A DNA stretch of 64,000 bases from Chryseobacterium sp. 52 (lineage in GTDB: Bacteria; Bacteroidota; Bacteroidia; Flavobacteriales; Weeksellaceae). Below the pieces are notes generated by a model. The model was not told the DNA's origin. It made no database searches and worked only from the letters and a program-made list of their open reading frames with translations. The stretch spans positions 1,840,001 to 1,904,000 of the forward strand of contig NZ_PEEX01000001.1 in NCBI RefSeq assembly GCF_002754245.1. Reading direction: 5' to 3'. A program made the translations under genes and the position numbers. Shown here piece after piece: positions 43,958 to 53,147 of the stretch (position 1 is the first letter of the stretch; each line of letters begins with the position of its first letter).

Positions 43958-44518
43958 ATGAACGACGAACAGCTATTTCTGCTTATTCAAAAGGCAAAAG
44001 AAAAGGACCAGAAGGCCCAGACCAAACTCATCAATATTTTTTGGGTGGATGTTTTCTCTTTTGTCATGAAGAAAGTGAGAGATGAAAATGATGCAGACGA
44101 GATCACCGTAAATGTTTTTTCAAAAGTACTTTCAAAACTGGATATGTATGATCCACATTTTCAGTTTAAAACCTGGATATTGACCATTGCCCAAAATACA
44201 GTTATTGATTTCTGGAGAAAAAGAAGCCGGGAAAATCAGGATCCTACTGAAAATCTTGATGAGGTTAAAAATCAGTTTGCAAAATCCCCCGAAGAGCTGA
44301 TGATCTCTAATGAAGAACAGAAAAAAATCATTAAAACCATCGAATCCCTGGATGCCAATTATCAGGATATTATCAAATTAAGATTCTTTGAAGAAAAAAG
44401 TATCAAAGAAATTGCAGAAGAGCTGGGAATTTCCGTTGCCAATACGAAGGTAAGGGTTATGCGTGCCAAAAAGGTCCTGGCAGAACTGCTGAAAAATAAT
44501 GAATTTGATGATAATTAA
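43958..44518 (+). CDS. RNA polymerase sigma-70 factor, ECF-like
   Basis: The protein has 186 aa from ATG 43958; an upstream start at 43871 would cross the promoter and is rejected. Region 2 (about 25-95) contains DADEITVNVFSKV and the DNA-melting segment WILTIAQNTVIDFWRKR. Region 4 (about 125-180) contains YQDIIKLRFFEEKSIKEIAEELGIS with a clear HTH. No anti-sigma gene is adjacent; the next gene is convergent. Confidence 0.93.
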   Translation: MNDEQLFLLIQKAKEKDQKAQTKLINIFWVDVFSFVMKKVRDENDADEITVNVFSKVLSKLDMYDPHFQFKTWILTIAQNTVIDFWRKRSRENQDPTENLDEVKNQFAKSPEELMISNEEQKKIIKTIESLDANYQDIIKLRFFEEKSIKEIAEELGISVANTKVRVMRAKKVLAELLKNNEFDDN

Positions 44519-44522
44519 TACC

Positions 44523-45155
44523 TTAGAAGTAGACTTCCTCTTTCGTTTTGGGTAAGATAATTTTTCTCTGATCCTTCTGATTTCTGTTATGAAGGTCAAT
44601 CTTTAATCCTTTTTTAATGTATGTTTCCTGTTTGGATTTGCCATATTCAGCAGTGTTTTCTACATCTTTTTTATAGTTAAGCTGCCCCGTGGAAAGATTA
44701 AAATCTACTTCCGCCCAATAATCTCCCGGTCTCCCGGATTCTGAAGAATAACCGATCAGTTCAAAATGCCCGTTCTGAAACCTGTATTTATCAGTATAGC
44801 CCCATTTCCAGCTGCTTCCGCCTGCCTGGGTGATACTTAAAACTCCTTTTTGAATAGCCATTGATTGATAGGGATCGCCCATCATTCCTCCTCCGGCACT
44901 TTCCAGAACAGCATTTCTTGATTTGCTGAGGATCATCCACGTTCCGCCACTTTTTTTCTGAATTTGAATTTCGCGGATCTTACCCAGTTCACCCTCATCT
45001 ATCGTATTATAAATAACCACTCTTTCAGGAATTTTATCACCGTCCAGATCTCCTTCTACAGTGTCTATAATCTCAGAACCCTTTGGCTGAAGTTCTTTCT
45101 GGGCAAAACAAAATGTACTGATAATAACTGCTACGGTAAAAAGAATCTTCTTCAT
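44523..45155 (-). CDS. Secreted hypothetical protein
   Basis: The 210-aa product starts at ATG 45155 (MKKILFTVAVIISTFCFAQ, a signal peptide); a longer frame to 45212 places 19 odd residues before it. The segment GDLDGDKIPERVVIYN resembles the D-x-D-G-D repeat of secreted calcium-binding proteins. Function unknown. It converges on the sigma factor gene with 4 bp between stops. Confidence 0.8.
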   Translation of the reverse strand: MKKILFTVAVIISTFCFAQKELQPKGSEIIDTVEGDLDGDKIPERVVIYNTIDEGELGKIREIQIQKKSGGTWMILSKSRNAVLESAGGGMMGDPYQSMAIQKGVLSITQAGGSSWKWGYTDKYRFQNGHFELIGYSSESGRPGDYWAEVDFNLSTGQLNYKKDVENTAEYGKSKQETYIKKGLKIDLHNRNQKDQRKIILPKTKEEVYF

Positions 45156-45246
45156 AGTTTGAATTTGGTCAACTAAAATTACAATTATATTTTGAATTAT
45201 CTGTTCTGTCAATTTTTCTGGTAGATGGTTTCCATTAAAAATTCCT

Positions 45247-45254
45247 TAACTTTG
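45247..45254 (+). promoter_or_regulatory. -7 promoter element of lipA
   Basis: TAACTTTG matches TAnnTTTG, 16 bp before the lipA start; no clear -33 TTG was seen. Confidence 0.45.
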
Positions 45255-45270
45255 AACTTCAATTTTAGAG

Positions 45271-46137
45271 ATGGAAAATTTAGTTCAAGATACTACCGTT
45301 CAAAAACCAAAGTGGATCCGTGTAAAACTTCCTACCGGAAAGAACTACAGGGAGCTTAGGACTTTGGTGGACAAATATAAATTAAATACCATATGCCAGA
45401 GCGGAAGCTGTCCGAATATGGGTGAATGCTGGGGAGAAGGAACGGCAACGTTCATGATCTTAGGAAATATCTGTACAAGAAGCTGCGGATTTTGCGGCGT
45501 TAAAACAGGAAAACCACTTGATGTCAATTGGGATGAGCCTGAAAAAGTGGCCCGTTCTATTAAATTAATGAAGATCAAGCATGCTGTTCTTACGTCTGTA
45601 GACCGTGACGACCTGAAAGATATGGGATCAATTCTTTGGGGTGAAACCGTGAATGCCGTGAGAAGAATTTCTCCCGGAACGACCATGGAAACCCTTATTC
45701 CCGATTTTCAGGGACTTACCAAACATATTGACAGATTGGTAGAAGTGGCTCCGGAAGTGATTTCTCACAATATGGAAACCGTAAAACGTCTGACAAGAGA
45801 AGTAAGGATACAGGCTAAATATGAACGAAGCTTGGAAGTATTGAGATACTTAAAAGAAGCAGGTCAGAGAAGAACAAAAACAGGTATGATGCTTGGTTTG
45901 GGGGAAACTAAAGATGAGGTTTTCCAGACGATTGAAGATATCAGAAATGCCAACGTAGATGTGATTACGCTTGGACAATATCTGCAGCCTACCAAAAAAC
46001 ATTTGCCGGTGAAAAGATTTATTACACCGGAAGAGTTTGATGAATTGGGAGATTTCGCAAGAAGCTTAGGTTTCAGACATGTTGAAAGCTCACCTTTAGT
46101 AAGAAGTTCTTACCACGCTGAAAAACATATTCACTAA
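45271..46137 (+). CDS. lipA: Lipoyl synthase
   Basis: The 288-aa radical-SAM enzyme inserts two sulfurs into protein-bound octanoyl groups. The auxiliary [4Fe-4S] cluster cysteines C42, C47 and C53 (CX4CX5C) and the SAM cluster cysteines C68, C72 and C75 (CX3CX2C) are all present, as is the C-terminal RSSY motif that gives the serine ligand. Length is normal. It is a single-gene unit with its own promoter element and terminator. Confidence 0.98.
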   Translation: MENLVQDTTVQKPKWIRVKLPTGKNYRELRTLVDKYKLNTICQSGSCPNMGECWGEGTATFMILGNICTRSCGFCGVKTGKPLDVNWDEPEKVARSIKLMKIKHAVLTSVDRDDLKDMGSILWGETVNAVRRISPGTTMETLIPDFQGLTKHIDRLVEVAPEVISHNMETVKRLTREVRIQAKYERSLEVLRYLKEAGQRRTKTGMMLGLGETKDEVFQTIEDIRNANVDVITLGQYLQPTKKHLPVKRFITPEEFDELGDFARSLGFRHVESSPLVRSSYHAEKHIH

Positions 46138-46143
46138 AAATAT

Positions 46144-46173
46144 AACCGCTTCATTGTTGAAGCGGTTTTTTTT
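46144..46173 (+). terminator. Terminator of lipA
   Basis: The 10-bp stem AACCGCTTCA/TGAAGCGGTT with a 4-base loop is followed by a T-run, just after the lipA stop. Confidence 0.9.
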
Positions 46174-46224
46174 ATGAATCATCTATTACCAACCCTATGT
46201 ATTATCTTTTCAAAAGGATTTGGT

Positions 46225-47526
46225 TTATTGATCTCTAGTAAATTGATATTTTTGTCCTCTTTGTATTAAGAGCATTTTCTTTTCAGAAGGATTAAGTTCT
46301 AAGATTATTCCAGCAGGAAAGTATTCAAACTTATTTTCTCCAATTTTATCCAGAGTGAAGGAAGAATCACCTATAACTTCTGCAGTTAAAAATTGATCTT
46401 TATAAGACAGTTTGAATTTAAAAGAAAGTTCGGACGAACTGTAAATACCGGTATAAAGCTCTGCCTGTATGCTGTTTATTTGTCTTTCGGATAACGCTCT
46501 CTTATTTTTATAAATAATATTGAGGAGGTAATAAACAAAGTCGTCTTTGCTCAACTGTTCACCATTTAATACCAGAGAAATAGCTATTTTATTTTTAATA
46601 TCGAACAAAACGATGCTGTGAGATCCATACGTGTCACCATAGTGACCATATAATATATTGCCGCCAAAAGAAAGATTTATTAATCCTCTTCCAAAAAAAT
46701 GATCACCAGTCGGGAGCATTTTTTCCAAAGAATTTCCACTGATTATTTTACCTGCAAATAATTGAGAGATAAAAATATTTGTGTCATACATTGTGGATGC
46801 AATGTCACCCACCCCGATTACATTTTCAAAATAAAAATCTTCTATTGTTTTCCAGCTGTTTTCGTAGCGGTAGGATAAGGCAATATTATTGTAATTATGA
46901 TTGTGAAAAGAAGCAAAATTTTTCAATTTAAGCGGTTTTATTATTTTTTCTTCTAAAATTTTGCTGTAACTGGAGCTATATTTCCTTTCTACAATTCTTG
47001 CAAGTAAATAATAAGCCGAATTAGAATAAAAAACTTTTTCATTAGGCTGAAAAGCAGTTCCCTGATTTATTATTTCCTCAATAATCTCTTTTTGTGTTGC
47101 TTTTTTTGTTAACCATTGGCTGTTGCCTTTTTTTATTACAAAGTTTTGCAGGCCGCTGGTATGTTCCAGAAGGTTTTTGATTGTTATATTTTTAGAATTT
47201 GGGATGTCAGGGAAAAAAGAAAAAAGCTTGTCATCTAAATTAATTTTCTTTTCATCAACTAATTTAAATATTAGCGTTGCAGTAATCATTTTAGAAACAG
47301 AACCTATACTGTATTTTAGATCTGGTGTTTTTTTTAATGCTGTGGCATCTATTTCCCCAAATGTTCTGTCATAAATTTCTTTGCCATTTTTAAAAATAGA
47401 AATACTACCTATATCCTGATTATTTGTTTCTACAAAATTGATTAAGCTATCGATTCTTTTCTTATCTATATTTTGAGAATAGCCTTTTATTGAAAAAAGA
47501 ATGATGAACAGAATAATATTTTTCAT
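46225..47526 (-). CDS. Beta-lactamase-fold serine hydrolase (class C/esterase EstB type)
   Basis: The 433-aa protein has a signal peptide (NIILFIILFSIKGYSQ). The catalytic motif is S76-V-S-K79 in GSVSKM, the second motif Y167-S-N169, and the third HYGDTYG in place of KTG. Such proteins act as D-aminopeptidases, esterases or penicillin-binding-protein-like enzymes; true beta-lactamase activity is not implied. The C-terminal 100 residues form a small beta domain. Confidence 0.9.
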   Translation of the reverse strand: MKNIILFIILFSIKGYSQNIDKKRIDSLINFVETNNQDIGSISIFKNGKEIYDRTFGEIDATALKKTPDLKYSIGSVSKMITATLIFKLVDEKKINLDDKLFSFFPDIPNSKNITIKNLLEHTSGLQNFVIKKGNSQWLTKKATQKEIIEEIINQGTAFQPNEKVFYSNSAYYLLARIVERKYSSSYSKILEEKIIKPLKLKNFASFHNHNYNNIALSYRYENSWKTIEDFYFENVIGVGDIASTMYDTNIFISQLFAGKIISGNSLEKMLPTGDHFFGRGLINLSFGGNILYGHYGDTYGSHSIVLFDIKNKIAISLVLNGEQLSKDDFVYYLLNIIYKNKRALSERQINSIQAELYTGIYSSSELSFKFKLSYKDQFLTAEVIGDSSFTLDKIGENKFEYFPAGIILELNPSEKKMLLIQRGQKYQFTRDQ

Positions 47527-47615
47527 TTTAGTTTTTTATAGTTTATAATGATCAATAAATCATTTAGTTGTTCCTACTTATTTTATTAAGTTAAGAATTT
47601 ATTGGATAGGCCAAG

Positions 47616-48476
47616 CTAACTGAGAATTTCAATATTCTTCAAATACTTTTTCCTAAACTCCGATGGAGTTTCATTCGTATGTTGTTTGAATAATTTATTG
47701 AAATAGGACAAACTTTCAAAACCTACCTGAAAACAAACCTCTGTTACAGAATAATCTTTCAGCAGAAATATTTTTGCCTGATTGATTCTGTAGTTATTAA
47801 CGAAATCTGTGAACGTCATATTTGTTTGCTTTTTAAAATAGCGGCAGAAAGCAGGAGTGCTCAGGCTCACAATCTTGGCAATTTCGTTGACGTTTGGCTT
47901 TTTATCATAATTTTCATGGATATAATCATAGATTGTTCCCATTCTGATCTTGTCATTCAGGAACCATTTTATTCTTGTATCCTCTTTGTTCAGCTCCTTT
48001 ACTTCGTCAGAGGCAGCCAGAGTTTGGAGAATTCCAATCAGTCCCATTAAAGAATCAAAAGAGTTCTCATCCTTTATTTCATGAAGTTTTTCAACCACTT
48101 TTTTCTTTGTCTCTCCGGAAAATGAAAGCCCTAAATAAGATCTTTCAAGCAGTTTTTTAATATTTTCAAATTCAGGAACAGGGAAAATAATATCCTGAAG
48201 AAAGTTCTCTCTCATCTGCAATACCAGCTGTCTGCATTCCGTTTGAATACCGTAATCGAAATTCAGATGGGGTACATTGGAGCCAATCAACAGAAGATCA
48301 CTTTCCGTAAAACCTGAAATATCCCTTCCCACATGGCGGATTCCATTGACTGCTTCTACATACACCAGTTCTATTTCAGGATGATGATGCCAGAAAAAAC
48401 AATTCTTTAAAGACGGTGAAAACAGCTTGAAAGACTTTCCGTTTTCAAATTCTATAACTTCTTTCTGAATTTTCAT
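47616..48476 (-). CDS. AraC-family transcriptional regulator
   Basis: The 286-aa protein has an N-terminal cupin-like sensor (FWHHHPEIELVYVEA near residues 27-42). The two C-terminal HTH motifs (about 185-280) include IAKIVSLSTPAFCRYFKKQ and VCFQVGFESLSYFNKLFKQ. It is divergent from the MFS transporter gene 193 bp away, so it probably controls that gene. Confidence 0.94.
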   Translation of the reverse strand: MKIQKEVIEFENGKSFKLFSPSLKNCFFWHHHPEIELVYVEAVNGIRHVGRDISGFTESDLLLIGSNVPHLNFDYGIQTECRQLVLQMRENFLQDIIFPVPEFENIKKLLERSYLGLSFSGETKKKVVEKLHEIKDENSFDSLMGLIGILQTLAASDEVKELNKEDTRIKWFLNDKIRMGTIYDYIHENYDKKPNVNEIAKIVSLSTPAFCRYFKKQTNMTFTDFVNNYRINQAKIFLLKDYSVTEVCFQVGFESLSYFNKLFKQHTNETPSEFRKKYLKNIEILS

Positions 48477-48669
48477 TTTGTTCTCATTTGATTGTTTCTG
48501 ATTTTAAAATTAAACAAAAAGGTTAATACAGAGCAAATTTTTATCATTTCAAGAGAAGTAAAAACCAATATTTCTTGCGATTTTTGCACTTTCAAAATGA
48601 AGATGATCCGTCATTTTTATTTTCAGAAAAAATCATTTACAATTAATTCGAAAAAAGAGCTTACTGATA

Positions 48670-49872
48670 ATGAAGATTGATAAAAGAATAATACCGCTGG
48701 CCATTGGTGGTCTGGGAATCGGAACTACGGAATTTACCGTGATGGGACTTCTTCCCGATATTGCCAATACCTTGAAGATTACAATTCCTGAAGCAGGTCA
48801 CCTGATCTCTGCTTATGCAATGGGGGTCGTGGTCGGAGCTCCGATTCTTATCGGGTATTCTGTGAAATTTCCACCTAAAAAAGTGTTGATGGTTTTAATG
48901 ATCCTTTTCACTTTATTTAACGGACTTTCTGCGGTTGCTCCTGATTATACCAGCATGTTGATCATCAGATTCATGTCCGGACTTCCTCACGGGGCATTTT
49001 TCGGAGTAGGAACTGTAGTGGCATCCCGAATGGCCGGAAAAGGGAAGGAGGCATTTTATATATCCTTAATGTTTACAGGGCTTACAGTAGCTAATCTGAT
49101 CATGGTTCCGCTCGTTACCTACATCGGACACGCTTATCACTGGAAACTGTATTTTGTGATCGTAGCATTGATCGGACTTTTCGCGATATTGTTCCTGAAA
49201 TTATGGCTTCCGGCTATAGAATCAAATCAGGATACCCACTTCCTGGAAGAACTGAAATTTCTTAAAAATAAACAGTCCTGGCTGGTTTTAGGAATTACAG
49301 CAATTGGATTTGGAGGTCTTTTCACTTGGTTCAGTTATATCACGCCTTTAATGACAATCGTTGCAGGAATCCAAAGCAATCAGATGGCTTATGTCATGGT
49401 CCTTGCCGGTGCCGGAATGGTGGTTGGAAATCTTGCCGGAGGATTTATTTCTGACAGACTTGGTCCGGAAAAAACATGTGCATTGCTGATTTTTCTGATG
49501 ATGATCTCTCTGGCAGGAGTGTTTTTCTTTGCAGAACATCAGAATATAGCACTTATACTGACCTTTGTATGTGGAGCATTATCGATGTCTGTTGCCGCCC
49601 CTATTAATATCATGATGATGAAGGCGGCTCCTAAAAGTGAAATGATGGCTGCTGCTTTTATGCAGGCTGCTTTTAATATAGCAAATGCAATGGGTGCATT
49701 TTTGGGTGGAATTCCTTTAGAATATGGATTTTCATTCAAATATCCTTCGCTGGTAGGAGTGGGAATGACATTCATAGGTTTGGCGATAAGTTTAAGATAC
49801 AGGTATCTGTATGGTAAAGAAAATCCTGAAAATAATGATGCAGCCGTAGAATGTGTGCCTTGTGATAAGTAA
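48670..49872 (+). CDS. MFS transporter, AraJ/YdhP-like
   Basis: The 400-aa membrane protein has about 12 hydrophobic segments. It opens with GLGIGTTEFTVMGLLPDIA, the signature of the drug/arabinose-polymer exporter (DHA1, AraJ/YdhP) subgroup, and the second-half GGFISDRLG resembles the MFS loop motif. It likely exports a sugar or drug-like solute. It is divergent from an AraC regulator. Confidence 0.93.
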   Translation: MKIDKRIIPLAIGGLGIGTTEFTVMGLLPDIANTLKITIPEAGHLISAYAMGVVVGAPILIGYSVKFPPKKVLMVLMILFTLFNGLSAVAPDYTSMLIIRFMSGLPHGAFFGVGTVVASRMAGKGKEAFYISLMFTGLTVANLIMVPLVTYIGHAYHWKLYFVIVALIGLFAILFLKLWLPAIESNQDTHFLEELKFLKNKQSWLVLGITAIGFGGLFTWFSYITPLMTIVAGIQSNQMAYVMVLAGAGMVVGNLAGGFISDRLGPEKTCALLIFLMMISLAGVFFFAEHQNIALILTFVCGALSMSVAAPINIMMMKAAPKSEMMAAAFMQAAFNIANAMGAFLGGIPLEYGFSFKYPSLVGVGMTFIGLAISLRYRYLYGKENPENNDAAVECVPCDK

Positions 49873-50006
49873 ATTTAAGCTTCATCGGATCAGCTTGTTG
49901 ATTCCTTGCTTTGCTTCCTGAATGAACGGCTCCAATCATAACGCTTTGCGCAAAAATAAGTCTTGTGATGCAGCTTAAAAACTATTTATAATCAACTCAT
50001 AAATAC

Positions 50007-50048
50007 AAAAAGAGACTTTGTTCAAATGAATGGACAAAGTCTCTTTTT
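50007..50048. terminator. Bidirectional terminator
   Basis: The 15-bp stem AAAAAGAGACTTTGT/ACAAAGTCTCTTTTT lies between the convergent MFS and SpoIIAA-like genes. Confidence 0.9.
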
Positions 50049-50063
50049 CTTTATACAATAATG

Positions 50064-50444
50064 CTATGCTTCTACCTCATTGCCGTTTTTACACCAATAA
50101 AGGGCATTGTATAAGTTTTCTTTAGGAAAAGATTTAAACTCTCCCGGCATCAGTACACTGAAAATATCTGTAAAATTCTGCACACCTTCTTTGTCTGTAA
50201 CAATAGCTGTACGGTTCCATTTTGTGAGATTTTTTAGTCCTAAAAGTAAATCTTCAAGCCATGCTCCCATGGTAAAATTATCCAGATCAGTATCCAAATA
50301 CAATAGGTAATTCAGTTCGCCAAACTGATCTACTTTTTCTTTTACATGTGGAATGACAAGGTTTTCAAAATCTTCTTTAGTCACTTCTCCCGTTGCATTG
50401 AATGCGGCAACATTTTCCGGAGCTTCTGGAATAATCGTTATCAT
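50064..50444 (-). CDS. SpoIIAA-like (STAS-fold) protein
   Basis: The 126-aa protein shows the SpoIIAA-like pattern: FNATGEVTKEDFENLVIPHV, LNYLLYLDTD, then WLEDLLLGLKNLTKWNRTAIVTD (quoted in parts). It is a cytosolic single-domain protein. The exact role of the family is unclear; possibilities are lipid or anti-sigma-factor-like binding. Confidence 0.82.
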   Translation of the reverse strand: MITIIPEAPENVAAFNATGEVTKEDFENLVIPHVKEKVDQFGELNYLLYLDTDLDNFTMGAWLEDLLLGLKNLTKWNRTAIVTDKEGVQNFTDIFSVLMPGEFKSFPKENLYNALYWCKNGNEVEA

Positions 50445-50560
50445 ATGTAATTATTTTATGGGGTTGGATTTTAGAACTGGGTACAATAATTGCACCATAA
50501 ATTGATAAAAAATCGTTAAAATACTTATAAATAGTACTATTTTTAATATAATATTCAATT

Positions 50561-51766
50561 ATGGATTTAAAATCAAACGAACCATTCTGGCTTTTAAAAA
50601 ATGGACTGACTACTTCTTATCCATCCCTGAAATCGAATGAAAACTGTGATGTTTTGGTCATAGGAGGTGGGATTACGGGAAGTCTGATTGCTCATCAGAT
50701 GATCAGTGAAGGTTATAAAACAGTCCTGATTGATAAGCGGGAGATCTGTAACGGAAGTACTTCAGCCACAACTTCTATGCTGCAATACGAAATAGATGTT
50801 CCTCTTTTTGAGTTAACAGAAATGATAGGAGAGAAGGGAGCTGTGGCAAGTTATAAAGCCTGTTCGGATGCGATAGACCGTCTTGAAAAGCTTTCAAAAC
50901 TGATTAAATCCGATGCGGGTTTTAAACGGAAGAAATCATTGTATTTTGCTGCAAAAAAGAAGGATGTCAACTGGCTTCAAAAAGAATATAAAGCAAGGAA
51001 GAATGCAGGGTTTGATGTGAAATGGCTGGAAGCAGCTCAAATTACAGAACAGTTTGAATTTGAAAATACATATGGCGGTATTCTCTCAAAGCAGGGTGCC
51101 AGTATTGATGCTTTTAAGTTTGCTCACGAATTGCTTGAACACAATGGGAAAAAAGGGTTAAAAGTATTTGATAAAACTGAAATGAAGAAAGTGGAATATC
51201 ACAAAGGTTTTAATCTGGTAAAGGTAGACAGTGGTTTTCAGATCAGGGCAAAGAAAATACTCTACTGCATCGGGTATGAAAGTAAAAATCTTTTGAAAGA
51301 AAACTTTGTAGATTTAAAAAGCACCTACGCCATTGTTTCAGAAATTGATGATGACAAGTTCAAAAATATCAGCAGCACGCTGGTCTGGAATACCGATGAT
51401 CCTTATATCTACATGCGGACAACGGATGACGGAAGGCTCCTGATTGGTGGTGGAGATGAAGATTTTTATGCCGCAGAAAAACGGGATGCCCTACTGAACC
51501 AAAAGGAGAAAGAGATTCTGAAAAATTTGAAAAAAATAAAACCGGATTATCATTTTTATACAGATTTTGTCTGGGCAGGAACTTTCGGGGAAACCAAAGA
51601 CGGACTGCCTTATATCGGGGAGCATAAAAAATTTAAGAACTCTTATTTTGTGCTGGGTTTCGGAGGAAATGGAATTACTTTTTCCGTGACGGGAATGGAA
51701 ATGGCTGCTCTGTTTATGAAAAATAAAAAGCATCTGCTGTCGGAATATTTTAAATTCGGGAGGTAG
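50561..51766 (+). CDS. FAD-dependent oxidoreductase (DAO family)
   Basis: The 401-aa protein has the FAD-binding VIGGGITGSLIAHQ at about residues 33-46 and a C-terminal block GFGGNGITFSVTG typical of glycine-oxidase/D-amino-acid-oxidase-like flavoenzymes. It has no signal peptide. The substrate is likely an amine or amino acid; not known here. Confidence 0.92.
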   Translation: MDLKSNEPFWLLKNGLTTSYPSLKSNENCDVLVIGGGITGSLIAHQMISEGYKTVLIDKREICNGSTSATTSMLQYEIDVPLFELTEMIGEKGAVASYKACSDAIDRLEKLSKLIKSDAGFKRKKSLYFAAKKKDVNWLQKEYKARKNAGFDVKWLEAAQITEQFEFENTYGGILSKQGASIDAFKFAHELLEHNGKKGLKVFDKTEMKKVEYHKGFNLVKVDSGFQIRAKKILYCIGYESKNLLKENFVDLKSTYAIVSEIDDDKFKNISSTLVWNTDDPYIYMRTTDDGRLLIGGGDEDFYAAEKRDALLNQKEKEILKNLKKIKPDYHFYTDFVWAGTFGETKDGLPYIGEHKKFKNSYFVLGFGGNGITFSVTGMEMAALFMKNKKHLLSEYFKFGR

Positions 51767-51896
51767 TTTTATTTTTTTACGCAAAGCTTTAATAAGATCA
51801 AAGAGAGTTTTTAAGTTGAACAAAGAATTGATCAATTTCATTAAGCAGGCTTATTAAAATTTTGTTTCAGAAAACAGTACTATTCTCTTATTCGTA

Positions 51897-51929
51897 AAAA
51901 ATGCTGTTCACATCTGTGAACAGCATTTT
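51897..51929. terminator. Bidirectional terminator
   Basis: ATGCTGTTCACA/TGTGAACAGCAT with a 2-base loop and A/T flanks lies between two convergent genes. Confidence 0.9.
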
Positions 51930-51938
51930 CATTAACAA

Positions 51939-53129
51939 TTATAAACTATATCCGTTTCCTTTTGCAAGTTCAAGAACAGATTTTTCAATGGCCTTTCCAA
52001 GGTCGTCGGAATCTGCACTTCCCCGTTTTTTCATTTCGGCATCAATGTATTCCTGTCGTTTTCTGGATAGCTCTTCAATTTCTTTCTGAACCTTTCCGCG
52101 TTCTGCAGATTTTACAGCAACGGCTTTTTTGATTTCCTCCTTACTTTTGCCTTTCAGCTCAGCAGGAAGGGCATCTTGTTGCACGGTGGCAATGAAGCCG
52201 GCATCTTTTTCAGCTTTGTCCACCAGATCCCAATGATCATTTTTATAAGCATTCTTCTTAGACTTGGCCACTGTTCTTTCTACATAGTTGGATACGGACT
52301 GTACTTCAGCATTTTTATCCTGGGTAGCCTGTTTCAGTTTGTATTCAGAACCGTGACTTCCGTAATAAATGTAGGTGTCATTCAGTTTGGTATTGCATTC
52401 TGAGATTCTCACATCATAAGGTGTTTCAATATAAATGACCTTTCTGTCGCTGTCGATATTGAAATATTTACCGCCACCCACAACAGCTCCGTTCTGCCAG
52501 AAGGTCTGTGTTCCTTCTTCTCTGCTTCCACAGAAAATAGTATTGGTGTAGATATTTTTATTTTTAGCTTTTGAAATCACTTCTTTATAATTCACTTTTC
52601 CCTGATCAAAAGGTTCATTACCGGCAATATAGATCAGTTTCATACTTTTCTCGTTGCTATCCCAGTTCAGGTTCATAGAAGCATCCCGGATTACAGCACC
52701 GCAGTATTCGTTTCCGCCATTGGTTCTCAGAGCAAATAATTTCTCGGAAACAAGATCCAGATCCTGTGTAAGCGGGGTAACCTGCCGGATATAATTCTCA
52801 TCACGGATCCCGTCGTTTCCATATTCATAGAGGGCGATTTCTATCTGTGGGGCCTGTCCTTTATATTTTAATGTGGTTAAAGTATTCACAATATTCCACA
52901 GCCTGGACTTTGCCTGATCAATAAGTCCGTCCATACTGTTGGAAGTATCCAGCAAAAGTGCTACCTGAATTTTATTGTCCTTTACTGTTGCTGTCTGAGC
53001 TAAGGAAACATTTTGTACCCTTGTTTCGTTGCCTGCTGTATTGCTTTTTGAACAGCGGATGTCTGAAAAACTGCCGGAGCTTAAAAGAGCGGTCCCTGCT
53101 GTCAGTGCTAAGATTTTTAAAGTTGTCAT
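51939..53129 (-). CDS. VWA-domain protein
   Basis: The 396-aa protein has a signal region and a von Willebrand factor A domain whose MIDAS motif reads LLLDTSNSMDGL (D61, S63, S65). A long charged helical tail (about 300-390) follows. It is probably an envelope protein binding a partner through a metal ion. It lies 18 bp downstream of the MuiA-like gene and should be co-transcribed. Confidence 0.88.
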   Translation of the reverse strand: MTTLKILALTAGTALLSSGSFSDIRCSKSNTAGNETRVQNVSLAQTATVKDNKIQVALLLDTSNSMDGLIDQAKSRLWNIVNTLTTLKYKGQAPQIEIALYEYGNDGIRDENYIRQVTPLTQDLDLVSEKLFALRTNGGNEYCGAVIRDASMNLNWDSNEKSMKLIYIAGNEPFDQGKVNYKEVISKAKNKNIYTNTIFCGSREEGTQTFWQNGAVVGGGKYFNIDSDRKVIYIETPYDVRISECNTKLNDTYIYYGSHGSEYKLKQATQDKNAEVQSVSNYVERTVAKSKKNAYKNDHWDLVDKAEKDAGFIATVQQDALPAELKGKSKEEIKKAVAVKSAERGKVQKEIEELSRKRQEYIDAEMKKRGSADSDDLGKAIEKSVLELAKGNGYSL

Positions 53130-53147
53130 AATGCTATTTTTTATTGG

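Noticed and set aside
48492..48680. 62-codon frame before the MFS gene
   Set aside because: It lies in the divergent promoter region, overlaps the MFS start and has no recognisable features.
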